A stretch of 64,000 nt of DNA, taken from positions 1-64,000 of the forward strand of contig NZ_JAVSNJ010000011.1 of the NCBI RefSeq assembly GCF_032144095.1. The letters run 5' to 3'. This document shows, one piece after another, positions 24,568 to 33,615 of this stretch. Positions within the stretch are counted from its first letter, which is position 1, and every line of letters begins with the position of its first letter. The notes under the pieces were generated by a model. That model worked only from the letters and a program-made list of their open reading frames with translations, searched no databases and was not told the origin of the DNA. Source of the stretch: Sphaerochaeta sp032144095 (GTDB lineage Bacteria > Spirochaetota > Spirochaetia > Sphaerochaetales > Sphaerochaetaceae). Made by a program: the position numbers and the translations under genes.

Positions 24568-26520
24568 TCACCCCTTTCGTACGTTTCGGCTCTTCTTCTC
24601 TTTCTTGACCCTATACAACTGCAGGTCTGCCTGTTCCAGAAGGGCATCGATCGAAAGCTGGTTCGTCTTGGTAAAGTGGGCACTACCGCTGGACACAGCC
24701 AACGTAAAGGGGTGACCGCTCTTTGCATTATACTCATCGACAGACCTATCCATACGATTTGCAATGAGCTCATACTGCTTAGGCGTGCAGTCGAGGGCGA
24801 GGACGGTAAACTCATCCCCTCCCAGCCTAGCTATGATGTCGGACTTCCTGAAGACGCTTTGGAGGATGGTAGCCATGGCCTGAATGGCGGTATCACCACT
24901 TGCATGGCCATAGGTATCGTTGATTTTTTTCAAACCATCAAGGTCCAGATAGACCAGGACCAGTTCTGTCCCACTCTTTTTTGCCAGCTCAAGATTCTGC
25001 TTGGCTATGGTCATAAACCCACGGCGGTTAAAAAGCCCTGTCAGGTCATCAATTACGGCAAACCATTTCAATTTTTCATTGGCAAGCTTTACCTTGTCGA
25101 TGGCCACCTCAAGGTCGGCCGAACGTTGGGCCAACTCATTTGTCCGCAACTTTACCTCTTTCTCCAGCCGCTCCGAGTATCGGCGGGCATCCTCCAGCAG
25201 CTGGGCACCCTTGAGGGCCCCTGAGAGATGGTTTGCCAACACCTCCAGTACGTAGAATTCCTTGTATCCCGCATCGGTTATGAAAAATCCCAAATCCTCG
25301 TCCCTATAATAGAGGGGGAGGATAAAGAGGGAACCTGCTGAGACTTCAGCATCAATGCTATCGGAGACCAACCGTTGGGAGGATATCTTTCTTTTGGGGG
25401 TTTTCCTGGAACTGTAGAATATCTGGCAGTCACTATCATCGACATATTTTGCCAGCGTGAAATTCTCTATATCACACAGGATGAGAGTCTCATCCAGAAC
25501 CTTACTGATATCTTCATAATCAAAGGAACCAACGATGTTCCTTGCCATGATATTGAAAATGGAATCTAGCTCGCCCCTCTCATGTATCGTCATTTCAGAT
25601 ACTCTCTGAGTCGTTGAGAGGGTAAGGGGTTTGTCAGGAGTCTCAAAGCCACAGCCACAGGACTGCCGTACTACCATCTCTGCAGGGAGTCGATAATCCC
25701 CTATTTCGGAAGAGCCGGAGAGAAGTTTGCCACAAAACTCCTTCATTGCCAGATAGCCCAACTCAACAACCGGCTGATGCACGGTGGTCAAGGCTGGTTG
25801 ATGGCTTTTTGCGCTTGCCAAATCATCAAATCCACAGATACTGATATCCTCTGGAATTCGGTAGCCTCTTCTCTGAAGCTCCTTCATGGCATACAGAGCC
25901 ATAAGGTCATTGGCCCCAACAATGGCATCAATCTCAATGTTTCTCTTGTCCAGGAACTCCTCTATGGCGAGAATTCCACTCTCCCTGAGAAAATCTCCCG
26001 CAAATGCATAGCGCACATCAAATGCAATACCATTATCCTCAAGGGCCATCTTGTATGCCAAGAACCTTTCATCAGCTTCATACACCCCCAGGGTCCCATT
26101 GATGATAGCTATCTTTTTTCTCCTGTGAACCTTGATGAGATGATCGACAACACCATACATGCCCAGCCTATTGTCTACATTGAAGGTAGAGTACAAAGGA
26201 GTCTTCACCCCGATATGTGCTGAAGGGATAGCTCCGAATTTCTCGGTAAACTGCAGGAATTTTTCCATGCCCACATAGTTGGAGATCGAGGAGGAGATAT
26301 AGACGACCCCATCAAAGGCCTCTGGAGAGAAAAGAGAAAATATCCGGTTTCGTTTCCCTGTATTGAAAACAGGGCTATCAAGCTGTCCAACACCAAAGAA
26401 GACTACCGAAACGCCAAGTTCCTCGGCAGCCTGTAAAGCCCCTTTACAGATAGCCACACCATACTCGTTGTGGAAATCGTTAAAGAGAAAGGCAATACGA
26501 TATTGTTTGTCAGTTTCCAT
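24568..26520 (-). CDS. Diguanylate cyclase with LacI-type ligand-binding sensor
   Basis: 650 residues, no membrane segment or DNA-binding domain. Residues 1-300 are a periplasmic-binding-protein-like domain of the LacI kind (AIINGTLGVYEADERFLAYKMAL, ISICGFDDLASAKSHQPALTTVHQP, then RQSCGCG); 310-440 look GAF-like; 440-490 is a coiled coil; 490-650 is a GGDEF domain with intact GGDEF and an RKSD inhibitory site five residues before it. It should make cyclic di-GMP in response to a small ligand, probably a sugar, in the cytoplasm. A HIGV..NVDN pattern also fits the LacI-fold. Confidence 0.9.
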   Translation of the reverse strand: METDKQYRIAFLFNDFHNEYGVAICKGALQAAEELGVSVVFFGVGQLDSPVFNTGKRNRIFSLFSPEAFDGVVYISSSISNYVGMEKFLQFTEKFGAIPSAHIGVKTPLYSTFNVDNRLGMYGVVDHLIKVHRRKKIAIINGTLGVYEADERFLAYKMALEDNGIAFDVRYAFAGDFLRESGILAIEEFLDKRNIEIDAIVGANDLMALYAMKELQRRGYRIPEDISICGFDDLASAKSHQPALTTVHQPVVELGYLAMKEFCGKLLSGSSEIGDYRLPAEMVVRQSCGCGFETPDKPLTLSTTQRVSEMTIHERGELDSIFNIMARNIVGSFDYEDISKVLDETLILCDIENFTLAKYVDDSDCQIFYSSRKTPKRKISSQRLVSDSIDAEVSAGSLFILPLYYRDEDLGFFITDAGYKEFYVLEVLANHLSGALKGAQLLEDARRYSERLEKEVKLRTNELAQRSADLEVAIDKVKLANEKLKWFAVIDDLTGLFNRRGFMTIAKQNLELAKKSGTELVLVYLDLDGLKKINDTYGHASGDTAIQAMATILQSVFRKSDIIARLGGDEFTVLALDCTPKQYELIANRMDRSVDEYNAKSGHPFTLAVSSGSAHFTKTNQLSIDALLEQADLQLYRVKKEKKSRNVRKG

Positions 26521-26721
26521 CTTTTTCCCTTACTACACCCCAGGGTCCAATTGGGGTCTTCTAGCATACCACGAATTGTTCGTAATTGCGAAAACTTATT
26601 ACAATCTTAGTACATGTATGATTTATTGGGAGAAAGAAACTCCTCAGCTCTGACAAAGCATTTTCCTGACGTTTCAGCTACAGATCGAGAGGCTTCCAAA
26701 GGGGAGTGACAGGTAGTTCTC

Positions 26722-27690
26722 CTAGCTGCACAACTCAACGAGGCGGGGAACCACTACCCTGTTTTCAGGTCCAGAGCCTCCGATCAGGGAGAGAAGCAGT
26801 GAAGTCGCCCTCCGGTAGATATCGCCACTTTGGATATCCACACTTGCGACAGGGCCCGAAAAGAGCCTGTAGAAGGGAGAGGCATCATAGCCAACGCTGG
26901 GGAGACTGCTTTTGCTTGTTAGCAGCAACTCGAACAAGGTAAGGTCATTGACCGCGGCAAAGCTATCGACACTCCCCTGCTGGATGTATGTAACGACCTC
27001 CTCGTAGATCCTTGCGATGGCGTCAGGGCTTCCGATTGTTGTCTCCAGCACCAGGGCATGGGGAAACACCGAAAGAAACCCCTCCAGGCGTTGCCGATGA
27101 GGTTGTACCGTATCAAGATAGCCGGTTATGTAGAGGGGGTTCGTGCAGTTGTGGCTTTTGAGGTAGTCACCTTGGAGGATTCCTCCAACATAGTTATCGG
27201 TTCTCATGGTGGAAAGGCCCATCCTTTCCGGGCAATGGTGGCTGAGCACTGAGGGGACAGAGAGAGAGGCAAAGAGGGCCATCTCCTCACTTGTGTCGAC
27301 ATCATAGGCAAGGATGCCATCACATTGGCTTTCGATGGCCTCCAATTCTGATCGGTTACCCACCTTGCAGAAGCGCAGCTGCCATGTCGTATCCTTGATG
27401 GCCTCCTGGATACCGCGCAGGCTTCGGCCAAAGAACCAGTCAAAGCTATCCAGGTTTCCCCAATAGTATGGCCTTTGCTCTTTTGACAACTCCACAAAAG
27501 CAATGACTCCTGTGCCTTTCCGTCTCAAAAGGCCTGCAGCCTTGTTCGGAGTATAGCCCAAGCTCCTGGCTGCCAGCAGGACAGCCTCCCTTAGGGGAGG
27601 AGAAACCGATTCAGGGTTGTTGAAGACCCGGGAAACGGTAGCACTGCTTACCCTGGCTTTTTTTGCCACTTGATCACGTGTAATCTGCAC
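26722..27690 (-). CDS. LacI family repressor of galactokinase (putative)
   Basis: About 322 residues from a GTG at 27690, chosen because GGAGG ends 5 bases before it; the frame extends to a TTG at 27714 which would overlap the galK -35 box. The HTH is ITRDQVAKKARVSSATVSRVFNNPESVSPPLREAVLLAARSLGYTPN. The ligand domain follows (VIAFVELSKEQ, LAYDV, SVGYDASPFYRLF). It is divergent from galK and a perfect palindrome lies between them, so it likely represses galK and itself and is released by galactose or a derivative. Confidence 0.88.
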   Translation of the reverse strand: MQITRDQVAKKARVSSATVSRVFNNPESVSPPLREAVLLAARSLGYTPNKAAGLLRRKGTGVIAFVELSKEQRPYYWGNLDSFDWFFGRSLRGIQEAIKDTTWQLRFCKVGNRSELEAIESQCDGILAYDVDTSEEMALFASLSVPSVLSHHCPERMGLSTMRTDNYVGGILQGDYLKSHNCTNPLYITGYLDTVQPHRQRLEGFLSVFPHALVLETTIGSPDAIARIYEEVVTYIQQGSVDSFAAVNDLTLFELLLTSKSSLPSVGYDASPFYRLFSGPVASVDIQSGDIYRRATSLLLSLIGGSGPENRVVVPRLVELCS

Positions 27691-27707
27691 CAAGGCCTCC
27701 TTGAGAA

Positions 27708-27747
27708 TTGACAAAGGGTGGTTCCTAGCGTATTGTACACGTGTACA
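27708..27747 (+). promoter_or_regulatory. galK promoter with LacI-type operator
   Basis: TTGACA (27708-27713), a 17-base spacer and TATTGT (27731-27736) form a sigma70 promoter. A perfect 14-bp palindrome TGTACACGTGTACA (27734-27747) overlaps the -10 box and the likely start site, where a repressor would exclude polymerase. The CG centre is typical of LacI-family operators. Confidence 0.85.
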
Positions 27748-27856
27748 TCCTGCATTACAAGGGCATTGGACAAAGAAATCCGTGGTAGACTGGAACAGGA
27801 AAAATCACCTGATGCTCCTTTTCCAGACACCCATGGATATGCAATAGGAGGAGATG

Positions 27857-29131
27857 ATGGCTACGGTAGAGATGATTAAAGAGGGCTTGCTGCATTCGGT
27901 GTATCCACACCTCTATGCAAAACGGTATGACCAGGAAGATATGGACCGGCGCTATGCTTCCCTTCTGGAAACACATGCCAGGCTATTCGGCCAGAAAGAT
28001 GCCAAGATATTCTCCACTGCAGGAAGGAGCGAACTGGGAGGCAACCATACAGACCACAACCTTGGGAAAGTCCTTGCAGCAACCATCAACCTCGATACCA
28101 TTGCCTGCGTGACCCCACGAAAGGACAACCTGGTTGTCCTCGTCAGTGAAGGGTACCCTCGCGTTGAGGTCGACCTCTCCCATCTTGAGGTGGTTGAAGA
28201 GGAAAAGAACACCACGGAAGCCCTTTTGAGAGGGATTGCCTTTGCCTTTCGGCAGCGAGGCCTGAGTATTGGCGGCTGGCAGGCCAACACCACAAGCAGG
28301 GTGCTCAAGGGTTCGGGCCTCTCCTCCTCCGCGGCCATCGAGGTCCTCTGCGGAACGATATTCAACCATCTGTTCAACCAGGACAGGCTCTCTTCCATCG
28401 AGCTTGCCATCATCGGGCAGTTTAGCGAAAACACCTATTTCGGCAAACCTTCGGGGCTTATGGACCAGGTAGCCTGCGCCAATGGGGGGATCGTCAGCAT
28501 CGATTTCCAGGACGCCAAGAACCCCATCGTCAATCCCATCCCCTTTTCCTTCGAGGAGCATGGCTACCATCTGGTCATTGTCGACACAGGGGGAAACCAT
28601 GCAGACCTCACCCCTGAGTACGCATCGGTACCGCGGGAGATGCGCCTTGTTGCATCCTTCTTTGGAAAGCACAACCTGAGGGAGGTCGACAGAAAGATGT
28701 TTGACGAACAACTGCCAGCCTTGCACAAAAAGTTGCAGAACGACAGGGCCATCCTACGGGCCATACACTTCTTTAGGGAGAATGACCGGGTCACCCGGAT
28801 GTTGGGCTCCCTCAAGGAAGGGAAGATGGGGGACTACCTTGCTCAAGTACGCTCAAGCGGCGAGAGCTCATTCTGCTTTTTGCAGAACCTCTACGCTTCG
28901 ACCAACCCTACAGAACAGGGCCTCAGCCTGGCGATAGCCATCAGCAAGGAGATCCTGGGTGATGATGCCACGGTACGGGTACATGGTGGCGGCTTTGCAG
29001 GTACCATCCAGGCCTATGTTCCGACAGAGAAGCTCCCTGCCTACACAAAGGGCCTTGAGGCCGTCTTTGGCGCCAACTCGGTAACCGTCATTGCCGTGAG
29101 GGAGAGGGAGAGCTGCTGCATAGCCCAGTAG
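27857..29131 (+). CDS. galK: Galactokinase
   Basis: 424 residues of the GHMP family. The galactose signature is GRSELGGNHTDH (residues 56-67, with GGNH in place of the common GEHT), the ATP motif is LKGSGLSSSAAIEVL (near 150), and the third motif is HGGGFAGTIQAY. It phosphorylates galactose for the Leloir route. Two ATGs occur (27854 and 27857); AGGAGG at 27846-27851 gives the second a 5-base spacing. galT and galE are not adjacent. A hairpin follows the stop. Confidence 0.93.
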   Translation: MATVEMIKEGLLHSVYPHLYAKRYDQEDMDRRYASLLETHARLFGQKDAKIFSTAGRSELGGNHTDHNLGKVLAATINLDTIACVTPRKDNLVVLVSEGYPRVEVDLSHLEVVEEEKNTTEALLRGIAFAFRQRGLSIGGWQANTTSRVLKGSGLSSSAAIEVLCGTIFNHLFNQDRLSSIELAIIGQFSENTYFGKPSGLMDQVACANGGIVSIDFQDAKNPIVNPIPFSFEEHGYHLVIVDTGGNHADLTPEYASVPREMRLVASFFGKHNLREVDRKMFDEQLPALHKKLQNDRAILRAIHFFRENDRVTRMLGSLKEGKMGDYLAQVRSSGESSFCFLQNLYASTNPTEQGLSLAIAISKEILGDDATVRVHGGGFAGTIQAYVPTEKLPAYTKGLEAVFGANSVTVIAVRERESCCIAQ

Positions 29132-29186
29132 GAGGGTTGTGGACATACTTATGACCATGAACAGGAAGAAGCAAAGCTACAAACAC

Positions 29187-29222
29187 CAGGAACCCGAGGG
29201 TCAGCCGACCTTCGGGTTCCTG
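29187..29222. terminator. Hairpin between convergent galK and thrC
   Basis: CAGGAACCCGA (29187-29197) pairs perfectly with TCGGGTTCCTG (29212-29222). There is no good T-run directly behind it on either strand, although a T5 occurs 15 bases further on plus, so it may act as a bidirectional terminator or a 3'-end stabiliser. Confidence 0.65.
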
Positions 29223-29289
29223 TATTGCAGAGAGGTTTTTAGGGAGCAAGGGGTACCCAACTTGTAGCTACACCTCTACGGATGAGCAC

Positions 29290-30561
29290 CTACTCTTCAA
29301 ACAACTCCTTATAGTTGCACCCTACACTCTTGTACTCACTCCTCTTGGAGAGCAGGGAGGCAAGGTTCTCAGGCACCGGGACGCTCTTTCCGATAAGGGG
29401 CTCCACCACGGCCTCGAACTTGGCAGGGTGTGCTGTGGAGACAACAATGGTATCGTCCTGGACCGGAAGGTCTCGCCTGACACGCTCGGCTGTGGCTGTA
29501 TGGGGGCACATAACATAGCCGGTCTCCTGGTAGACCTCCCTGATGGTCTTCTTGATGGTCTCATCGTCGACAGAAGTGGCGCTGACCATCTTCCTAAAGG
29601 TGGCAATGTCCCCATAGAGGTTGAACAGCCTCTCCATGTTGCTTGGAGCGCCTACATCCATTGCATTTGCAAGGGTGGCAACACTTGGCCGTGGCTTGTA
29701 CTCTCCATCCCTGAGGTAGTCAGGGATGGTCTTGTTGGCATTCACGGCGAGGGTTATCCTCTCGATGGGTGCACCCATCGAGAACGCCCAGTAGGCTCCA
29801 CAGCTGTTACCCACATTCCCGCTGGGAATGATGAAGGTAGGCTTGGTGCCATAGGTCTCCTTGTAGAGTGTGGAGGCGTAGACATAGTAGACCATCTGGG
29901 GAAGCAGGCGTCCCAGGTTGATGCTGTTTGCACTGCTGAGGCCCCACTCCTTTGAGAGTCGCTTGTCCATGAAGGCATCCTTGACCATCTTCTGGCAGTC
30001 GTCAAAGCTGCCATCGACCTCATAGGCCTTGATGTTCCCACCCCAGCAGGTAAGTTGCTGTTGCTGGCGCTTGCTTACCCGCCCCTTGGGAAAGAGTACC
30101 TTGACCTCAATACCCTTCCTGTTGGCAAAGGCTGCAGCCACTGCCCCTCCGGTATCGCCACTGGTGGCAACCAGGATGGTGAGCTTGCGCTGTTGCTTCT
30201 CAAGCAGCTTCTCCATACATGAGGCAAGAAATCGTGCACCAAAGTCCTTGAAGGCTGCGGTGGGCCCGTGGTAGAGCTCCAGGACCATCTGCTTTTCATG
30301 CAGCTCCACCAGGGGTACATGGAAGTTGAAGGCATCGATGCAGATCTCGGCTAGGTCATCCTTGAGGATATCATCCTCAAAGAAAGGTGCCAAAACTTCA
30401 AATGCCAGTTCGGGATAGGAGGAGACCTCATAGACATTGAGGGTTTCCAGCGAAGGGAAGGAAACCGGTACATAGAGCCCGCCATCGGGGGCAAGGCCCT
30501 GCAATATGGCCTCACTGGCCGAAACTTCTACTGAGGAGTCCCTCGTTGAGACAAACTTCAT
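29290..30561 (-). CDS. thrC: Threonine synthase
   Basis: 423 residues, PLP enzyme converting O-phosphohomoserine to threonine. The N-terminal STRDSS..SASEAILQGLAPDGGLYVP and the PLP lysine in PTAAFKDFGARF (Lys105) identify it, with SGDTGGAVAAAF and SGNVGNSCGAYWAFSMG for phosphate binding. Two ATGs lie at 30564 and 30561; AGGAGG, which overlaps the thrA stop, gives 5-base spacing to 30561. It follows thrA by 9 bases, one transcription unit. A homoserine kinase gene is missing from the operon and from this window. Confidence 0.95.
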   Translation of the reverse strand: MKFVSTRDSSVEVSASEAILQGLAPDGGLYVPVSFPSLETLNVYEVSSYPELAFEVLAPFFEDDILKDDLAEICIDAFNFHVPLVELHEKQMVLELYHGPTAAFKDFGARFLASCMEKLLEKQQRKLTILVATSGDTGGAVAAAFANRKGIEVKVLFPKGRVSKRQQQQLTCWGGNIKAYEVDGSFDDCQKMVKDAFMDKRLSKEWGLSSANSINLGRLLPQMVYYVYASTLYKETYGTKPTFIIPSGNVGNSCGAYWAFSMGAPIERITLAVNANKTIPDYLRDGEYKPRPSVATLANAMDVGAPSNMERLFNLYGDIATFRKMVSATSVDDETIKKTIREVYQETGYVMCPHTATAERVRRDLPVQDDTIVVSTAHPAKFEAVVEPLIGKSVPVPENLASLLSKRSEYKSVGCNYKELFEE

Positions 30562-30570
30562 CATAACCTC

Positions 30571-32967
30571 CTAGATTCTGGCGCCAAGATATGCGGCCAG
30601 GCGTAAGATATCGGAAAAGACCCCTGCTGCGGTGACGGCACGTCCTGCACCAGGGCCCTTGATGACCAACGGTTGGCTCAGGTAGCGCTCGGTGGTAAAG
30701 CAGATGACATTGTCGGTTCCTGTCGCCTGGGCAAATGCGTGGTCTGAGGAGAAGCTCTCCAAGGAAGCACTGCAGTTGCCCTGGTTGTCAACGATGCCCA
30801 CATAGCGTAGCTTCTTGCCTTGCTCCTGGGCCTGCTGGTAGAGCTCCTGGATTGGTCCATCCAGCTCCTCCAGCCGGTTCATGAACTGCTCAAGGGGCAA
30901 GCTACGCAGCTCTGCAGGGACCAGGCTCTGGATGGGGATATTCTCCACCTCCACCTCATAGCCAAGCTCCCGGGCGAGGATGACCGTCTTTCGTCCGACA
31001 TCCATTCCGGAGAGGTCGTCCCTGGGATCGGGTTCGGTGAAGCCCATATCCTTGGCTTCCCTGACCAGGACACTGAAAGCCACCGATCCATCATACTGGT
31101 TGAACAGCCATGCAAGGGTCCCGCTTACGATACCCTCGATGCGGTGGATGATATCACCTGTCTGGACCAGGTCCTTCAAGGTGCAGATTACCGGCAACCC
31201 TGCCCCGACCGTTGTCTCGTAGAGGAAACGCCGACCTGTCCTGAGGCAGGTGTCGAAAATGGACTGGTAGTAGGCATAGGGCTCGGTACCGGCCTTCTTG
31301 TTGGGGGTGATGACATGGATGCCCTGTTCAAGCCAATTGACATACTCCCGTGCAAGGAGGCTGCTGGTCGTGCAGTCGACAATGAGGGAGTGAGGGAAAT
31401 AGGTTGCACCAATGTGTTTGGAAAACTTCTCCCGGTCGAGCGGGACAGCATCCTGATGGAGCCTCTCCCGCCAGGAAGCGAGGTCAATGCCATCCTGGTC
31501 GAGCACCATGGTTGTGGAGTTTGCGATCCCACGGACATGGATGTCCAGGCCGAACTGTTCCTTGAGCCTGACTGTTTCGCTGGCGATCTGGTCAAGCAGG
31601 GTTGCCCCAATGCTGCCGGGTCCAAAGATCCCTACCGAAAGGGCCTGCTTGGAGAGGAAGAACCTGGCATGCAGGGCCCGAAGAGCCTTTTTGCAGTCCC
31701 TCTCCTTGATGACTGCGCTGATGTTGGTCTCGCTCGAACCTTGGGCTATCGCGATTACATTCACGCCGGCCTTGCCCAGCGATGAGAAGAACTTTCCGGC
31801 TACCCCGGCCTGGCCTGTCATCTGCTCGCCTACCGCTGCCAGGATGGCGCACTCACCCTCAGCTTCGATGCTCTGGATAAGGTGGTCCTGCAGCTCATGG
31901 GAAAACTCCTCTTTTGCTGTCTGGCAGGCAAGCTCCTTCTGGGCCTCGGGGACTGCAAAACAGATGGAGTACTCACTGGATGCCTGGCTGATGAGGATTA
32001 CCGAGATGGAAGCCTCACGCATAGCACTGAACAGGCGTCCGGCTATGCCTACCACCCCACTCATGCCAGCCCCTTCCACATTGATGAGGGCAATGTTGCG
32101 GATGGTGCTGAAGCCCTTCACCTTGTTGGACGAGCCGTTGGTCCCATGCTTGGAAACGGTACTGCCTTTTGCCTTCACATCCCCCCACCAGCGAAGCTGC
32201 ACATCGATGGAGGCATTCATGGCAGGCAACAGAGCCTGGGGGTGGACGATCGGAGCACCAAAGAAGGAGAGTTCAGTGGCTTCGGAAAAAGAGAGGGTGG
32301 GTATTACCAAAGAAGAGGGGACCTCAGATACCTCGGCATTGCGCAAGAGCGATCGGTTGTTCCAGAAGGTGACGCCATCAGCGTGGAGCTGTGAGCCCAA
32401 AAGGGCTGCAGAGTACTCGCTCACCCCCTCCTGGGGGTCACTCTTCTCTGCCTGGACCAGTTCCCCATAGACAAAGAGGGCCTGTGGCTTCACCTCAGAA
32501 AGTTGCATTGCTGAAGGAAAGCCAAGGGCATCGGCAGTAATGCCAAAGGTAGTGAAGTAGTGGCAACAGATGTCTGCGATCCATGAGCCTAGTGTCCTGT
32601 CGATATAGTGTTGGGAGCCTGTGGAGATGTCCTCCACCAGCCAGATGGCACGCAGCAGGTCCTCCATGTCGGAGAAACCCTGTTTGACTCGGTCGAGCAC
32701 CCTCATCCCCGATGCAGGGCCAAGGAGGGTTTCAACGAGGTCTGTCCAGAGGGAGAAGCTCCTCTCCAGCTCAGACCAGAGGCGTTCATCATGGGCTTTT
32801 GCATAGGAGAGCAAGGTACCAAGTTCCAGTCGAGTCTCACGAAGAGGTGCTATGACAAACACCTGATGGGTCTCCTGTTCTGCCCGATAGATTTCTACAA
32901 GCTTCTCGTATCCATCCAAAGAAACCAGATTGGAACCTTCAACTGCATGCATTCTGATAGTATTCAC
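30571..32967 (-). CDS. thrA: Aspartokinase-homoserine dehydrogenase fusion with a degenerate kinase domain
   Basis: About 798 residues from a GTG at 32967 (GGGAGGG 8 bases upstream; a TTG at 32970 also fits). The order is kinase-like domain (1-280), two ACT domains (290-450), homoserine dehydrogenase (455-798). The dehydrogenase half is intact: VGIFGPGSIGATLL, VITPNKKAG, YETTVGAGLPVI and TEPDPRDDLSGMDVGRK. The kinase half is not: where E. coli ThrA has KFGGTS this reads AVEGSN, RGEK reads RTLG, and GRNGSDYSA reads EGVSEYSA. So it should make homoserine and perhaps sense threonine, but not phosphorylate aspartate. Forms an operon with thrC. Confidence 0.92.
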   Translation of the reverse strand: MNTIRMHAVEGSNLVSLDGYEKLVEIYRAEQETHQVFVIAPLRETRLELGTLLSYAKAHDERLWSELERSFSLWTDLVETLLGPASGMRVLDRVKQGFSDMEDLLRAIWLVEDISTGSQHYIDRTLGSWIADICCHYFTTFGITADALGFPSAMQLSEVKPQALFVYGELVQAEKSDPQEGVSEYSAALLGSQLHADGVTFWNNRSLLRNAEVSEVPSSLVIPTLSFSEATELSFFGAPIVHPQALLPAMNASIDVQLRWWGDVKAKGSTVSKHGTNGSSNKVKGFSTIRNIALINVEGAGMSGVVGIAGRLFSAMREASISVILISQASSEYSICFAVPEAQKELACQTAKEEFSHELQDHLIQSIEAEGECAILAAVGEQMTGQAGVAGKFFSSLGKAGVNVIAIAQGSSETNISAVIKERDCKKALRALHARFFLSKQALSVGIFGPGSIGATLLDQIASETVRLKEQFGLDIHVRGIANSTTMVLDQDGIDLASWRERLHQDAVPLDREKFSKHIGATYFPHSLIVDCTTSSLLAREYVNWLEQGIHVITPNKKAGTEPYAYYQSIFDTCLRTGRRFLYETTVGAGLPVICTLKDLVQTGDIIHRIEGIVSGTLAWLFNQYDGSVAFSVLVREAKDMGFTEPDPRDDLSGMDVGRKTVILARELGYEVEVENIPIQSLVPAELRSLPLEQFMNRLEELDGPIQELYQQAQEQGKKLRYVGIVDNQGNCSASLESFSSDHAFAQATGTDNVICFTTERYLSQPLVIKGPGAGRAVTAAGVFSDILRLAAYLGARI

Positions 32968-33099
32968 CAAAAAAGCCCTCCCATATAGTCTACCTTATCG
33001 GACAAGCCTAAAAAAAACTACTGCAAATATAGTGGGTTATGCTAGTTTCGCGTACATAGTGAAGGGGTAGGAAATGGAAGAGGTGTCCGTATATGGAAA

Positions 33100-33120
33100 A
33101 AGAGCCCCTTGAGGGCTCTT
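33100..33120 (-). terminator. rpmB terminator
   Basis: AAGAGCCC (33100-33107) pairs with GGGCTCTT (33113-33120); on the minus strand the stem runs into TTTTTCC. It lies 29 bases after the rpmB stop. Confidence 0.8.
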
Positions 33121-33148
33121 CATCTGTCAAGTACCGTATACCGTAGGG

Positions 33149-33379
33149 TTATACGAGCTTCTCGACCTTTCCACTCCTAAGGCAACGAGTACAAATCTTG
33201 ATAGTGCGTGGTGCACCCTTGATCAAGGTCTTAACTGTCACAAGATTAGGACGGAATGTACGCTTTGTGGTTACGCCAATGTGTTGGCCTACGCCGCCTT
33301 TCTTCTTGGCCTGACCTTTTCTCGGAACACTATTTCCTGCAACCGTTCCTTTTCCGCAAATCTCACATCTACGAGCCAT
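33149..33379 (-). CDS. rpmB: Ribosomal protein bL28
   Basis: 76 residues from the ATG at 33379 (GGTGGA upstream). MARRCEICGKGTVAGN is the bL28 N-terminus and FRPNLVTVKT the core. It keeps the four cysteines of the zinc-binding form (CEIC near the N-terminus and CTRC near the C-terminus). It is part of the large ribosomal subunit. It is monocistronic, with a 236-base upstream region that holds a CACGGG/CCCGTG hairpin near 33456-33476 and otherwise nothing I can name. Confidence 0.96.
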   Translation of the reverse strand: MARRCEICGKGTVAGNSVPRKGQAKKKGGVGQHIGVTTKRTFRPNLVTVKTLIKGAPRTIKICTRCLRSGKVEKLV

Positions 33380-33615
33380 AGCTATATCCACCTTATCCAA
33401 ATAAATTCATTCGTTGGCCAAATGGGGCCTGTCAAAGTCATGGCTATCCTTGCACGGGCAACGGCTTACCCGTGAGCATAATTGCAAGGTTATTGCGATT
33501 AGGACTTCAACCTTAGCCAAATTACCAGATAATGACTTTTGTGTAAAGACAAAGGACCCATCTTTTCAAACAATTCAATCTTGAAGCAAGCGAAGTTTGT
33601 TGTTATGCTCAAAAT

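Noticed and set aside
30820..32470. Several long plus-strand frames opposite thrA
   Set aside because: Shadows of the thrA coding sequence; no motifs and no start signals.
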